Below, one piece after another: positions 16,465 through 25,675 of a DNA stretch of 64,000 bases. The notes under the pieces are model-generated. The model saw only the letters and a list, made by a program, of their open reading frames with translations. It did not search any database and was not told the DNA's origin. This stretch comes from Rhodococcus opacus (GTDB taxonomy: Bacteria > Actinomycetota > Actinomycetes > Mycobacteriales > Mycobacteriaceae), in the NCBI RefSeq assembly GCF_012396235.1, contig NZ_JAAXPA010000036.1, positions 1 through 64,000 on the forward strand. Reading direction: 5' to 3'. The first letter of the stretch is position 1. Each line of letters begins with the position of its first letter. Made by a program: the position numbers and the translations under genes.

Positions 16465-17868
16465 ATGCTGTTGCCGATGGCACCGACCGATTCACTGTTT
16501 CTGCTCGGCGAGTCCCGCGAGCATCCAATGCACGTCGGCGGCCTGGCAGTGTTCACGCCACCCGAGGGGGCGTCGGCGGCCGATGTGCGCGCGATGTTCG
16601 ATGCCGCGCTGATCGGTGACCAGGTGGCGGCGCCGTTCCGTAAGCGGGCCCGCCGCTCGGTGACGTCGCTCGGCCAGTGGGGCTGGGACACCCTTCCGCA
16701 CCACGAGGTCGACCTGGAACACCACGTGCGCCGCGACGCCCTGCCCCAGCCGGGCGGAATGGCAGAACTGATGACCCTGGTGTCGAGGCTGCACGGCACC
16801 CTGCTCGACCGCAGCCGCCCCCTGTGGGAAATGCACCTGATCGAGGGCCTCGCCGACGGCCGCTACGCGATCTACACCAAGATCCACCATGCCCTCGCCG
16901 ACGGTGCGTCCGCGATGAGGCTGCTCCGCGACAGCATGAGCGAGGACCCCCACCGTCGGAACATGCCCACACCCTGGCAACCCCGAAACCCGCTGACGGC
17001 CGTGCCGGACGCGGGCGTCGCGGTGTCGGGAGGGCTCGGCTCGGCACTGCCCACGATGGCGTGGGACGCCGCCCGCGCGGCGGTCGGCGAGGTGGCCGGA
17101 CTCCTGCCCGCAGCGGTCGGCACCGTGGATCGCGCCCTGCACGGCAAGGGCGGTGCGGTGTCGCTGACCGCACCGCACACCCTGTTCAACGTGCCGATCA
17201 GCGGAGCCCGGCACGTCGCCGCCCGGTCCTTCCCCCTCGAACGGATCCGCCTGCTGGCCAAGCACGCCGACGCCACCATCAACGACATCGTGCTGACGAT
17301 GTGCGCGGGCACCCTCCGGGCCTACCTGCACACCCGCGACGCGTTGCCGGACAACCCCCTGATCGCGATGGTCCCCGTCTCCCTCCGCGCGCCGAATACC
17401 GGGGCCGGCGGCAATCGGGTTGGCGTGCTCATGTGCAACCTGGCCACCCACCTCCCCGACCCCGCGCACCGACTCGAAACCGTGCGCAACTGCATGAACG
17501 AGGGCAAGGCCGCCCTCCAGGCGATGAGTCCCGCCCAGGTTCTCGCGATGAGCGCCCTCGGCGCCGCCCCGCTAGGAGTCGAGATGTTCCTCGGCCGCCG
17601 CGGTCCGCTGCGACCACCCTTCAACGTCGTCATCTCCAACGTCGCCGGCCCCCGAACCCCCTTGTACTGGAACGGGGCCCGACTCGAATCCCTCTACCCG
17701 CTGTCCATCCCCACCACCGGGCAGGCACTCAACATCACCTGCACCAGCAGCGACGACCAGATCGTCTTCGGCCTCACCGGCTGCCGCCGCACCGTCCCCG
17801 ACCTGCACCCCATGCTCGATCACCTCGACGCCGAACTCGACCTGCTCGAGACCGCCGTCGGGCTGTGA
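16465..17868 (+). CDS. Wax ester synthase/diacylglycerol O-acyltransferase (WS/DGAT)
   Basis: This WS/DGAT-family acyltransferase of 467 residues transfers an acyl group from acyl-CoA to a fatty alcohol or diacylglycerol, making storage wax or triacylglycerol. The active-site HHxxxDG is HHALADG at residues 141-147. The start PMAPTDSLFLLGE, the PLWEMHLIEGL block and the late NVVISNVAGPRTPLYWNGA block are all family hallmarks, and the length is normal. It is expected at the inner membrane face or on lipid bodies. It is convergent with the ATP-grasp gene at 17891, only 22 bases apart. Rhodococci carry many such genes, and nothing here ties it to one pathway. Confidence 0.92.
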   Translation: MLLPMAPTDSLFLLGESREHPMHVGGLAVFTPPEGASAADVRAMFDAALIGDQVAAPFRKRARRSVTSLGQWGWDTLPHHEVDLEHHVRRDALPQPGGMAELMTLVSRLHGTLLDRSRPLWEMHLIEGLADGRYAIYTKIHHALADGASAMRLLRDSMSEDPHRRNMPTPWQPRNPLTAVPDAGVAVSGGLGSALPTMAWDAARAAVGEVAGLLPAAVGTVDRALHGKGGAVSLTAPHTLFNVPISGARHVAARSFPLERIRLLAKHADATINDIVLTMCAGTLRAYLHTRDALPDNPLIAMVPVSLRAPNTGAGGNRVGVLMCNLATHLPDPAHRLETVRNCMNEGKAALQAMSPAQVLAMSALGAAPLGVEMFLGRRGPLRPPFNVVISNVAGPRTPLYWNGARLESLYPLSIPTTGQALNITCTSSDDQIVFGLTGCRRTVPDLHPMLDHLDAELDLLETAVGL

Positions 17869-17890
17869 CCTCCGCGGAGCATCTGCGCGC

Positions 17891-19147
17891 TCACACCGTC
17901 ACCGTGTCCGCGGCGGCCACGCGCACCTGAAATTCGAGGCGTGCCATGGCCTCCCGGGCGGCGTCGAGTGCCTGTTCGGCGGTGTCCCCGACCGCGCGTG
18001 CGTACGCGACACGTGAATCGGACGATTCCAGGACGGTGACCGCGCCACCCGGGCGGACCAGGAGTTGCACATCGGTCACGCCGTCGACCTTCCGGGCGTC
18101 GTCGATGCCGCTGACGTCGGTGAGAACACCCGCGACCGGTGCGGCGGCGAACCAGATCGCGGAACAGCGGGCCGGCCGCTCCTCGGCGAGGACGGCCCGG
18201 ATCCCGGGTAGGACCTTCTCCCCGACGGTCTGCCGCACGACGCATTCGGCGAGGTCCACACCGGTGGCGTCGAGGGCCAGGGCCGGAATCTCGTCGCCGC
18301 CCATCCGCACGTGGGTTTCGATCACCCGGGGACCGGTCGGGGTGAGCACGATCTCGGTGTGGGTTGCACCGAACTCCACACCGACGGCGTCGAGCACACT
18401 CGTCACGTACGTATGGATCCGTTCTTCCTGCTCCGCGGCGAGGGCTGCCGGTGCCACGTGCCCGAGTTCGACGAAGTTCGCCGGGTCGGAGAACTTGCGG
18501 GTGACGGCGACGATCTGGTGTTCGCCGCATTCCGAGAAGGCCTCCACGCTGAATTGCGGGCCTTCGTGGAACCGCTCGACGAGCACCCCGCTGGTGGTCA
18601 GGCCGTCGAAGTCGCCCCCGGCGCGTGCGAACGCCGCGGCCAGTGCGCTCTCCTCCCGAACCACGGCCACCCCGGCACTGCCCGCGCCACACACCGGTTT
18701 GACCACGCAGGGAAAGCCGTGTTCGAACGCGAAGGCACGCAACGCATCCACGTCGGCGACGACGGCGGAGGCGGTGGCGTCCACGCCGGATTCGCGAAGC
18801 GCGGCGCGCATGGCGTTCTTGTCGTGGACCGACGTCACCGTGCGGCGCGAGTGGGTGGACAGGCCGAGGGCCTCCCCGATCGCGGCGCAGCGGTCCTGGT
18901 CGCGTTCGCCGAACGTGGCGATCCGGGTGAACGGATGCTGCGCATGCGCCGCCGCGGCCAACGCGATCCACTCCTCGTCCGGCGCGTCGTACCGCACGGC
19001 GATGACCCGCGAGTGCTCGGTCAGACGGCGAAGCTTGGCGACGAATTCCAGTCGGCAGATCACCGAGGTCTGTGTGCCGGGAAGGGCGTCACGGACCCGG
19101 CCCGGGAGGTCGCGGCCGCTGCCGACGACGAGGACGTGTTCGGTCAT
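17891..19147 (-). CDS. ATP-grasp ligase (last gene of biosynthetic operon)
   Basis: This ATP-grasp protein of 418 residues is expected to join a carboxylate to an amine through an acyl-phosphate. The order is a pre-ATP-grasp domain (MTEHVLVVGSG to about 105), the ATP-binding segment HGFPCVVKPVCGAGSAGVAV, the specificity loop and the metal site GPRVIETHVRMGGDEIPAL, with Glu and Asn-like positions typical of carbamoyl-phosphate-synthetase-like ligases. Such enzymes make dipeptides in bacilysin and dapdiamide pathways. It is translationally coupled (4-base overlap) to the MFS gene. A second ATP-grasp gene lies at 23376, so two amide bonds are plausible. Confidence 0.85.
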   Translation of the reverse strand: MTEHVLVVGSGRDLPGRVRDALPGTQTSVICRLEFVAKLRRLTEHSRVIAVRYDAPDEEWIALAAAAHAQHPFTRIATFGERDQDRCAAIGEALGLSTHSRRTVTSVHDKNAMRAALRESGVDATASAVVADVDALRAFAFEHGFPCVVKPVCGAGSAGVAVVREESALAAAFARAGGDFDGLTTSGVLVERFHEGPQFSVEAFSECGEHQIVAVTRKFSDPANFVELGHVAPAALAAEQEERIHTYVTSVLDAVGVEFGATHTEIVLTPTGPRVIETHVRMGGDEIPALALDATGVDLAECVVRQTVGEKVLPGIRAVLAEERPARCSAIWFAAAPVAGVLTDVSGIDDARKVDGVTDVQLLVRPGGAVTVLESSDSRVAYARAVGDTAEQALDAAREAMARLEFQVRVAAADTVTV

Positions 19148-20463
19148 TTCTTCACCTCGAGTATCGAGAAGGGAGACAGTGCAGGAAGGTCGCCGGCCGG
19201 GCGTTCCTTCGTCCGTGCGCGTTCCGCGAGACTGCGATGCGCCGCCGTCCGGGAGACCAGTGCCGCGGCCCCGAACGTCCCGGCCAGGACGGGCCACGCC
19301 AGGAGACCGGCCGGCAACAGGACGACGACCAGAATGGTGGGGCCGAGCACCTTCTGGCCCGTCATGCCGAGACTGAACGCGCCCAGATAGCGGGCCACAG
19401 CCGGCTGTGGGGACAGCTCTGCCGACAGTTCCCAGGCGGCCACGGAGTGGATGTTCTCGGCGACCGACAGTGCCACCACCGCAACGACAACGGCGACGAT
19501 CGCCGGAACGGTGTCGGCCATCTGGCCGACGGCGAGTGCACCGCAGCAGAAGGCCATCAGCGCCCCGGTCCACGTCAGGAGTCGCGCCGCCGCGGACGTG
19601 CCCTCGGCGAACCGGGCGACGTAGACCTGCAGGACCACCGTCAGCACGGTGTTGACCGCCATGAGCACCGGCACCCATGCGAGCGGCACCGACGTGTACT
19701 CGATGACCCAGATCGGGAGCAGAACGATCAGCACGGTGTCGTACAGCGACAGGACACCGTTGCCGACCGTGAAGACCATGAACCACCGGTCGCGGAACGG
19801 CGAGCGCACCGCGGTTTCGGCCGGCCCGGGACCAGCGGGGAGCGGCGTGCGTTGCACGACCGTTCCCGTCCTTCGGAGTACGAGCCGGACGGCGAACGCG
19901 ATGACCACGAAGGAGATTCCGTTGCCCAGGAACAGCGCCGTGAACGCGGCGGAGGTGCCGGTCACGAAGACGACACCCGCCAGCAGGAACCCCGCGGTGA
20001 GACCCACGTTCCGGATGGCGCGGATGGTCGCCATCGTCCGGGTCCGGTCGTGGCCGCCGATCACCGCCGTCACGACGGCCTGCTGGATCGGGCTGCTCGC
20101 CCGGTCGGCAGCGGTGAGCAGCACGGTGAGCACGAGGTAGGCGGTGAAATCGGATACGAGCGCGAAGCATCCGTAGCCGATGCCTCGCAACAGCAGGAGT
20201 GCCACGTAGAACCGGCCGGACCCCACCCGGTCGGCCAGCCTGCCCAGGGGCACCGGGGCGAGAAGCGCGAGCGCACCCGCGATCGTGGTGGCCAGGGCGA
20301 TCTGGTTCGCGGTGAGACCGACCACGCCGATGAAGTACAGGGTGAACGACGCGAAGAACATCCCGGTACCCAGCGAGTCGACGCCGGCGCCGACGGCGAG
20401 CGTGCGACCGGCCGCGCTGTCGGGAAGCAGCGCATCACCCAGCCGCCGCAGGCGGGCGCTCAC
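19144..20463 (-). CDS. MFS exporter in biosynthetic operon
   Basis: This is a 12-helix major facilitator of 439 residues with a GTG start that overlaps the preceding stop (GTGA). Helix 1 is AGVDSLGTGMFFASFTLYFI, followed by the loop LGRLADRVGSGRFYV, and Arg-rich loops follow as in drug-efflux members. Its place inside the operon, between an unknown protein and the last ligase, suggests export of the product or self-protection, as BacE does for bacilysin. An import role cannot be excluded. Confidence 0.85.
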   Translation of the reverse strand: MSARLRRLGDALLPDSAAGRTLAVGAGVDSLGTGMFFASFTLYFIGVVGLTANQIALATTIAGALALLAPVPLGRLADRVGSGRFYVALLLLRGIGYGCFALVSDFTAYLVLTVLLTAADRASSPIQQAVVTAVIGGHDRTRTMATIRAIRNVGLTAGFLLAGVVFVTGTSAAFTALFLGNGISFVVIAFAVRLVLRRTGTVVQRTPLPAGPGPAETAVRSPFRDRWFMVFTVGNGVLSLYDTVLIVLLPIWVIEYTSVPLAWVPVLMAVNTVLTVVLQVYVARFAEGTSAAARLLTWTGALMAFCCGALAVGQMADTVPAIVAVVVAVVALSVAENIHSVAAWELSAELSPQPAVARYLGAFSLGMTGQKVLGPTILVVVLLPAGLLAWPVLAGTFGAAALVSRTAAHRSLAERARTKERPAGDLPALSPFSILEVKK

Positions 20464-21206
20464 GGGATGCTCCCCGGCGTCAGGAAGGCGTGCACGAGAT
20501 CGGCCGACCGCTGCACGTGGGTGGGTGTCGCCGCCTCGGGCGCCGGACGCCGCAGGTGGTTCCAGGCGTACCGACGGGCCGCGTTGACGAGTAGTTCGGC
20601 ATCCCCAGCCGAGGCTGCCGCGGACTGCGCGACCAGCGCCGCCGCCATGAGGAGTCGGCTCATCCGGTCGACCAGCACCCACCCGGCGGCCGCGACGGTC
20701 GCGGGGTCTGCACCCACCCATTCGTGGCGGGTGGTGCCGAGGGCTCCGAGCGCGTCGTCTACCATCTGCCAGGCCGCCAGCAACCTTCCCCGGGGAGCGA
20801 CTCCGAGAAGCTCCCTGGACCGGTGGGCAGCCGCGTCGAAGTGTTCGCGAATCGTCAGCAGTTCCAACGCATGGGTGGTCAGGGTCCAGCAGTCGGCCCG
20901 GGCGGTGCCGCTCCCGTCGGCGCGGACTGTGTCCGCTGCAAGCGAGTAGGCGATGCAGCGCCGGGCCACCCTCCGGGCGCGACCGTGCGACAGCTGCGGA
21001 AGGGCGTGCCAGGCCCGGACGGCGATCACGTCGACCACCCGGTCGGCGATCTCCTCGCGACGCGCATTCGCCCACGCGCTGCCGTCGAGCAGGTCTGCCG
21101 CGCTCGCGAATCCGGTGACGGCACCCTCCAGGATTCCGAGGCCTTCGGCATCCCAGACCGCCGCGACCCGATCGGGTGCGGCCGAAGACAGTAAACGTGT
21201 GCTCAT
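20460..21206 (-). CDS. Unknown helical protein in biosynthetic operon
   Basis: I do not recognise this protein of 248 residues. It is Ala- and Arg-rich and predicted by eye to be nearly all helical, with no transmembrane helices, signal peptide or cysteine motif. Notable segments are AVRAWHALPQLSHGRARRVA and HALELLTIREHFDAAAHRSR, rich in His, Glu and Arg. The start is taken at ATG 21206, which overlaps the aminotransferase stop by 4 bases; upstream in-frame ATGs have no ribosome site. Its conserved coupling inside the operon implies a pathway role such as scaffold, cofactor partner or an enzyme of unknown fold. Confidence 0.7.
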   Translation of the reverse strand: MSTRLLSSAAPDRVAAVWDAEGLGILEGAVTGFASAADLLDGSAWANARREEIADRVVDVIAVRAWHALPQLSHGRARRVARRCIAYSLAADTVRADGSGTARADCWTLTTHALELLTIREHFDAAAHRSRELLGVAPRGRLLAAWQMVDDALGALGTTRHEWVGADPATVAAAGWVLVDRMSRLLMAAALVAQSAAASAGDAELLVNAARRYAWNHLRRPAPEAATPTHVQRSADLVHAFLTPGSIP

Positions 21207-22123
21207 GCGAACTCCAGCCAGTGACGGTAGGTGGGCTCGCGCCCGCGGACCACGTCGTGGAAGACGTCGCGCAGTTGCTTGGTGATCGGGCCGCACCCGC
21301 CCGCCGCCACCGGGCGGTCGTCGACCGACGCCACCGGGACCACCTCGGCGGCGGTGCCGGTGAGAAACGCCTCGTCGGCGACGTAGAGCTCGCTGCGGGT
21401 CAGGCTTTGCTCCCTCACCGTGATCCCCAGGTCACGGGCGAGCGTGATCACGGTGTCGCGGGTGAGACCGGGCAGGATGTTGTCGCCGACCGGCGGGGTG
21501 ATCAGTTCACCGTCGCGGACGGCGAAGATGTTCGCGGCGGATGCTTCGGCGACGTGCCCGGTGGAGGTGAGCATCAGTGCGTCGTCGTATCCGGCGCGCA
21601 GCGCGCCGACCTTCGCCAGAGCCGAATTGACATAGGCACCCGTCGCTTTGGCGAGCGGCGGGACCGAGTGAACGCCGTTGCGTTGCCAGCTGCTGACGAC
21701 GAGGCGGCAGCCGTCCTGGTCCGCGGTTTCGCCGAGGTACGAACCCCACGGCCAGGCCGCGATGGCCACCCGGGCGGTGTCCAGCGCAGGCGCGACCCCC
21801 ATCGAGCCGTAGCCGAGGTAGACGATCGGTCGCAGATAGCCGGAGTCCAGGCCGGTGCGGCGGAGCAGTTCGAGCGAGATCTCGGTGAGCTCGTCCACCG
21901 ACCACCCGGGGTCCATCAGGTACACCCGTGCCGAGTCGTGCAGCCGTCGCAGGTGCTCGCGCAGCCGGAACACGGCCGGACCGCGGTCGGTCGCGTAGGC
22001 CCGGATGCCCTCGTAGACACCCCATCCGTAGTGCAGACTCGGTGTCAATACATGGACCTGCGCCTGGTCCCAGGCGACGAATTCACCGTCCATCCAGACG
22101 GTGCTGGTGGGGATCAGTTCCAT
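21203..22123 (-). CDS. Class IV (branched-chain-type) aminotransferase
   Basis: This fold-type IV PLP aminotransferase of 306 residues resembles IlvE. VHVLTPSLHYGWGVYEGIRAY is the family start, the PLP lysine lies in GAYVNSALAKVGALRAGYD, and the cofactor Glu is in VAEASAANIFAV. It would exchange an amino group between a 2-keto acid and an amino acid, giving or removing the amino group of a precursor. Its start codon lies inside the end of the FemAB-like gene (10-base overlap). A housekeeping role in valine/leucine metabolism is possible in principle, but the position inside this operon argues for a dedicated copy. Confidence 0.88.
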   Translation of the reverse strand: MELIPTSTVWMDGEFVAWDQAQVHVLTPSLHYGWGVYEGIRAYATDRGPAVFRLREHLRRLHDSARVYLMDPGWSVDELTEISLELLRRTGLDSGYLRPIVYLGYGSMGVAPALDTARVAIAAWPWGSYLGETADQDGCRLVVSSWQRNGVHSVPPLAKATGAYVNSALAKVGALRAGYDDALMLTSTGHVAEASAANIFAVRDGELITPPVGDNILPGLTRDTVITLARDLGITVREQSLTRSELYVADEAFLTGTAAEVVPVASVDDRPVAAGGCGPITKQLRDVFHDVVRGREPTYRHWLEFA

Positions 22124-23379
22124 TGTTCTGCTTTCGGTTCGGTGGCGGCGGGCCGCCGGGACGGGACGGGGACTGCCGGTGCACCGACCAGGTCCAGCCG
22201 CCGCTCGATGCTGCGCGACTGCAGTGTCAGAGCCTCGCGATACTTGTCGGCGCCTTCGCCGCGGAATGCGAACCAGCCCCAGCGGGGTCGCAGTTCGCAT
22301 CCGCGGGCGATCTTGGCCTCGTAGGCGGCGAGGCCGTAGTGGACGCGACGGATGCCGTGCTCCACCGCCCAGTGCGCGGTCTCGTGGTAGGTCAGGGTCA
22401 GGTAGCAGCCACGAATCCCCGGGGCGAAGCCGGCGGTCCTGGCGAACAACGTGTCGGGGGTGCGGAGGTAGAGCACGAAACCCACGAGGCGACCGTCGAG
22501 TTCGGCACCGAGCACCACACAGGAATCGCCCAATTCCTCACGGACGGCGTCGAAGTCGCGTCGGACCCGGTCCTCGCCGCCGGGCAGCCCGTACTTGGCC
22601 CGGTGCGCGACCTGGAGGGCGACGACGTCGTCGTCGATCGCCGCGGGACCCCAGCGGACCACTGTGCGCAGGCCGGCCTCGGTGTAGTCGGCGACCTCCT
22701 TGCGGAGCCGGACGCGACGGCGCTTGCTCAGGCTCGCGACGTATTCCGCCCAGCTGTGGCCGCTCAGGTCCTGCACACCCTCGGCGCCCAGCAGGGCCGC
22801 CGTGTACCCGGCGCCGGATGCGGAACCGTCCACCTCCTCGGCGTCGGACGCACCGACGTACAGCAATGCCACACTGCGGCAGCCGAGTTCGTCGCCGGCT
22901 TGATGGAGCAGGTCGGGCAGGGCCGCCATGACCGCGCGGCGCTGATCGTGCGAACGGCCGGGCGCGTGCGCGACACCGTGGTGGTTGCCGAACGTCGCGA
23001 GCGCCAGCGACGGGTACTGATCCTCGCGGGCACCGGACAGCGCCTCGGTCAGCTCGGCCCAGCGCAGCCGATCGGGGTGATCGAGCAACTCCGGTTCGGC
23101 CATCGGCCCTGCGGTTCCCGCCAGCCGGGGTGGGTCGTAGAAGAGCAGGCCCCCGGGCCGCGCCGTGAACAGCAGTGGCGCGACCGCGACGGTGCGGCCG
23201 TCCGCGCGCACCTCGAGGTAACGCACCTCGTGCAGGTCGGTGCGTTCGGTGAATCGCCACCACCGCGCGTCCTCCCAGATGGTGTCCGGGTCGGCGATGC
23301 CCGCGAAGTCGGCGGCCGTGGGGCGGGCGCCGCGGGGCAGGACGTGGCCGGTGATCCCGTCGACATCGATGGCGGTCAT
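22114..23379 (-). CDS. FemAB-like GNAT-superfamily transferase (COG3146 type)
   Basis: This protein of 421 residues resembles the FemAB-like family (Pfam FemAB_like, COG3146), a double-GNAT fold. Recognisable segments are VEHGIRRVHYGLAAYEAKIA, followed by RGCELRPRWGWFAF, and GRLVGFVLYLR in the acyltransferase core. Fem-type relatives move an aminoacyl group from aminoacyl-tRNA onto an amine, and similar enzymes occur in some peptide natural product pathways. A tRNA-dependent amide bond is therefore possible here, though simple acyl transfer is equally so. It overlaps the ligase gene upstream by 4 bases and the aminotransferase downstream by 10. Confidence 0.75.
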   Translation of the reverse strand: MTAIDVDGITGHVLPRGARPTAADFAGIADPDTIWEDARWWRFTERTDLHEVRYLEVRADGRTVAVAPLLFTARPGGLLFYDPPRLAGTAGPMAEPELLDHPDRLRWAELTEALSGAREDQYPSLALATFGNHHGVAHAPGRSHDQRRAVMAALPDLLHQAGDELGCRSVALLYVGASDAEEVDGSASGAGYTAALLGAEGVQDLSGHSWAEYVASLSKRRRVRLRKEVADYTEAGLRTVVRWGPAAIDDDVVALQVAHRAKYGLPGGEDRVRRDFDAVREELGDSCVVLGAELDGRLVGFVLYLRTPDTLFARTAGFAPGIRGCYLTLTYHETAHWAVEHGIRRVHYGLAAYEAKIARGCELRPRWGWFAFRGEGADKYREALTLQSRSIERRLDLVGAPAVPVPSRRPAATEPKAEQWN

Positions 23380-24602
23380 GCTGCGTCCTCGCTTTCGGCA
23401 CGGTCCCACTCGAATCCGGCGCTCACCTGTTCGGCGGTGGCGATCAGCCGATTGCCCAGCGCCGTGAAATCGGGGTCGGTCACCACCCAGTAGGCGAGGA
23501 AGTCCGCCGACTTGCGCTCGTTGTACCGGGCAGGGGTCCAGTCGTCGCCGACGTGGGTGTTCAGCGTGAAGTCGTGCACGCCCGGCGGAGCGTCCGGCAG
23601 TCGCACCACCCGGCCCCGGCGCGGCGGCACGCCGTAGAACGCTGCGTGTGGGGCGGTCGCCACCCGGTCCCGGACAGCATCCAGGTCGGTCGGCAGCCCG
23701 CATTCCACCCGCGCCCAGAGATGTCGAGGATCGATGCCCAGGACATGGCGGAGCATCGTCGGTATCGGTCCGCCGCCGATCCGTGCCGCCACTTCACAGA
23801 GCACGATGTCGCCGTCCGCGGTGACGAAGAACTCGGCGTGCACGCAGACGGTGGGCGGCGAGCCCAGTGCATCGACGAGCCGCCAGGTCTCGTCCACCAG
23901 GCGTGCGCAGACCGGGTCGGTGGTGTCGACCGAGCGGGAGCCGAACGGGGCGTCGGTCCAGTGCTCGAGGCACCCCTGGCCGGTGTAGCGGGACGCGATG
24001 GCGGCCACCGGGTCTCCGGCGACGCGGAACGCATCCACATGGTGCACCGCGCCGTCGACGAACTCCTCGACTTCGTACGGTGTCGCCGTGACGATGTCGG
24101 CGAGTCCGGTTGCCTGCGCGCGCGAATCGAGCACGTAGACGCCGGTGGAGCCGGAGCCACTGCGCGGTTTGACGACGACCCGGCCCGGGTTGCCTGCCAT
24201 GAAGTCGACGATGTCCGCCGGGTGGCGCACCGGCGCGAAGACCGGGACGAGAAGCCCCGTGGCCTGCGCCATTTCCTTCATCAGGATCTTGTCGCGGTAG
24301 CCGGCCGCCGTGGCGGTGTCCAGGCCCGGGAGGCCGAGTTCGCCGCGCAGTGTGGCGGCCCTCTCCACATCGACCTCGGCGAGGGCGACGACCGCTTTCG
24401 GCCGGTGCCGTCCGGCGAGTTCCCGAGCGGCGCCCAGCACCGCGTCGTCGTCGTGATAGTCGGTGACCGTGACGATCTCGGCGAATCCCTCACCCGGATC
24501 CGTTCCCTCGGCGCAGACCGCCACCAGACGTCCGCGCTTCTCCGGCAGCCACTGGGCGAAGGGCAACCCGGCGGCACGCGGGCTGATCAGTACGAGAATC
24601 AT
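23376..24602 (-). CDS. ATP-grasp ligase (first copy)
   Basis: This ATP-grasp ligase of 408 residues differs clearly from the copy at 17891. It opens with a Rossmann-like domain (MILVLISPRAAGLPFAQWLP), has the ATP-binding block GRVVVKPRSGSGSTGVYVL near residue 150 and the metal-binding end DIVLCEVAARIGGGPIP near residue 280. Carboxylate-amine ligation of amino acids is the usual activity of this group. It sits between the Ldh_2 dehydrogenase and the FemAB-like gene, overlapping both by 4 bases. The two ligases plus the FemAB-like enzyme could make up to three amide or ester bonds without an NRPS. Confidence 0.85.
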   Translation of the reverse strand: MILVLISPRAAGLPFAQWLPEKRGRLVAVCAEGTDPGEGFAEIVTVTDYHDDDAVLGAARELAGRHRPKAVVALAEVDVERAATLRGELGLPGLDTATAAGYRDKILMKEMAQATGLLVPVFAPVRHPADIVDFMAGNPGRVVVKPRSGSGSTGVYVLDSRAQATGLADIVTATPYEVEEFVDGAVHHVDAFRVAGDPVAAIASRYTGQGCLEHWTDAPFGSRSVDTTDPVCARLVDETWRLVDALGSPPTVCVHAEFFVTADGDIVLCEVAARIGGGPIPTMLRHVLGIDPRHLWARVECGLPTDLDAVRDRVATAPHAAFYGVPPRRGRVVRLPDAPPGVHDFTLNTHVGDDWTPARYNERKSADFLAYWVVTDPDFTALGNRLIATAEQVSAGFEWDRAESEDAA

Positions 24603-25675
24603 CGAGAAGCTTCCTTCCTCGTCACGGCGAATCCATCGAAAGTTGTGTCCAGCGTGGCGAAGACCTCCGCGGTCCGGGCGTCCAGCGGTATCCCCCGCGC
24701 CCGTCGTTCGCGCTCGTGGGCGCGTTGCGGATCGCCCGGGGCCACCACCGGCGTCCCAGTGGCGGGCGTCGCCCCGCGGACGGTGCCGAGGAGATCCGCC
24801 AGCCCGGCCGTGAAGTGCGCATGCCCACTGAACGCTCCGGGGTCCAGGGCGAGGATGAAGTGGCCGACCCCTCGGCTGCGACCGGGGGTTCCCTCACCGA
24901 CTTGCTCGAGCTGCCAGTCGGGCGGCGACCCGGTCAACACGGCGCCCAGCAGAGTGACCGCCATTGCCAGGCCCTGTCCCTTGTAGCCGCCGAGTGGCGA
25001 CAGGGCGTACGCCTCGTCGGGTTCCGCGGTGGGCCGCCCGTCGCGATCGGTGGCCCAGCCGCTGTTCAGCGGTCGTCCCTCGGCCCGGCGGTGCTTCACC
25101 TCACCGAAACACACCTGGCTGGTGGCCATGTCGAGGGCGAGCCCGTCATCCCCCGTGCCCGCGGCCACGCTGATCGGGTTGGTGCCGAACAGCGGCTCGA
25201 CCCCGCCGTACGGAGCCACCCGGGACGCGGCGGACGTGACTGCGATACCGATCATCCCCTGCCCGGCCAGGTGCCGGGTGTAGACCGACGCCGCGCCGAA
25301 ATGGTTGGAATTGCGCACGCCCACCGCCGCGACGCCGAAAGCCTTGGCCCGGTCGGCTGCCAGGCGGGCGGCAGCGAGTCCGGCGAGCACGCCGAGTGCG
25401 CCGTCCGCATCCAGCAGCAACCCGGCCCCACGGTCCCGGACCACGGTCGGGCACGCCGCTGCATTTGCGACGCCCGTCGCGAGTTCGTCCAGGTATTGCG
25501 GCAGCAACCGCAGACCGTGGGTGTCGATGCCGCGCAGGGACGTGTCGACGAGCGCGACAGCCACCTGATCGGCGTCGTCCTCCGGCACTCCGGCCTCGAC
25601 GAGTGCGATCGAGGCGAGCCAACGGGCCTCCTGCTCGTCGATCAGCGAACCAGGGTTCGGTGTCTGGTGGATCAT
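24599..25675 (-). CDS. Ldh_2-family (malate/L-lactate type) dehydrogenase
   Basis: This is an NAD(P)-dependent oxidoreductase of 358 residues in the Ldh_2 fold, which includes malate, ureidoglycolate and diketogulonate dehydrogenases and the imine reductase DpkA. Typical segments are SLRGIDTHGLRLLPQYL (His in the active-site DTHG), VRNSNHFGAASVYTRHL and FGTNPISVA. In this setting it could reduce a 2-keto acid or a cyclic imine formed from the aminotransferase or mutase products. The start at ATG 25675 overlaps the previous stop by 4 bases. Upstream open frame is an overlap artefact. Confidence 0.87.
   Translation of the reverse strand: MIHQTPNPGSLIDEQEARWLASIALVEAGVPEDDADQVAVALVDTSLRGIDTHGLRLLPQYLDELATGVANAAACPTVVRDRGAGLLLDADGALGVLAGLAAARLAADRAKAFGVAAVGVRNSNHFGAASVYTRHLAGQGMIGIAVTSAASRVAPYGGVEPLFGTNPISVAAGTGDDGLALDMATSQVCFGEVKHRRAEGRPLNSGWATDRDGRPTAEPDEAYALSPLGGYKGQGLAMAVTLLGAVLTGSPPDWQLEQVGEGTPGRSRGVGHFILALDPGAFSGHAHFTAGLADLLGTVRGATPATGTPVVAPGDPQRAHERERRARGIPLDARTAEVFATLDTTFDGFAVTRKEASR

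Noticed and set aside
17870..17879. CTCCGCGGAG palindrome between the wax ester synthase and ATP-grasp genes
   Set aside because: Ten-base GC palindrome without loop; too short to call a terminator or operator in GC-rich DNA.
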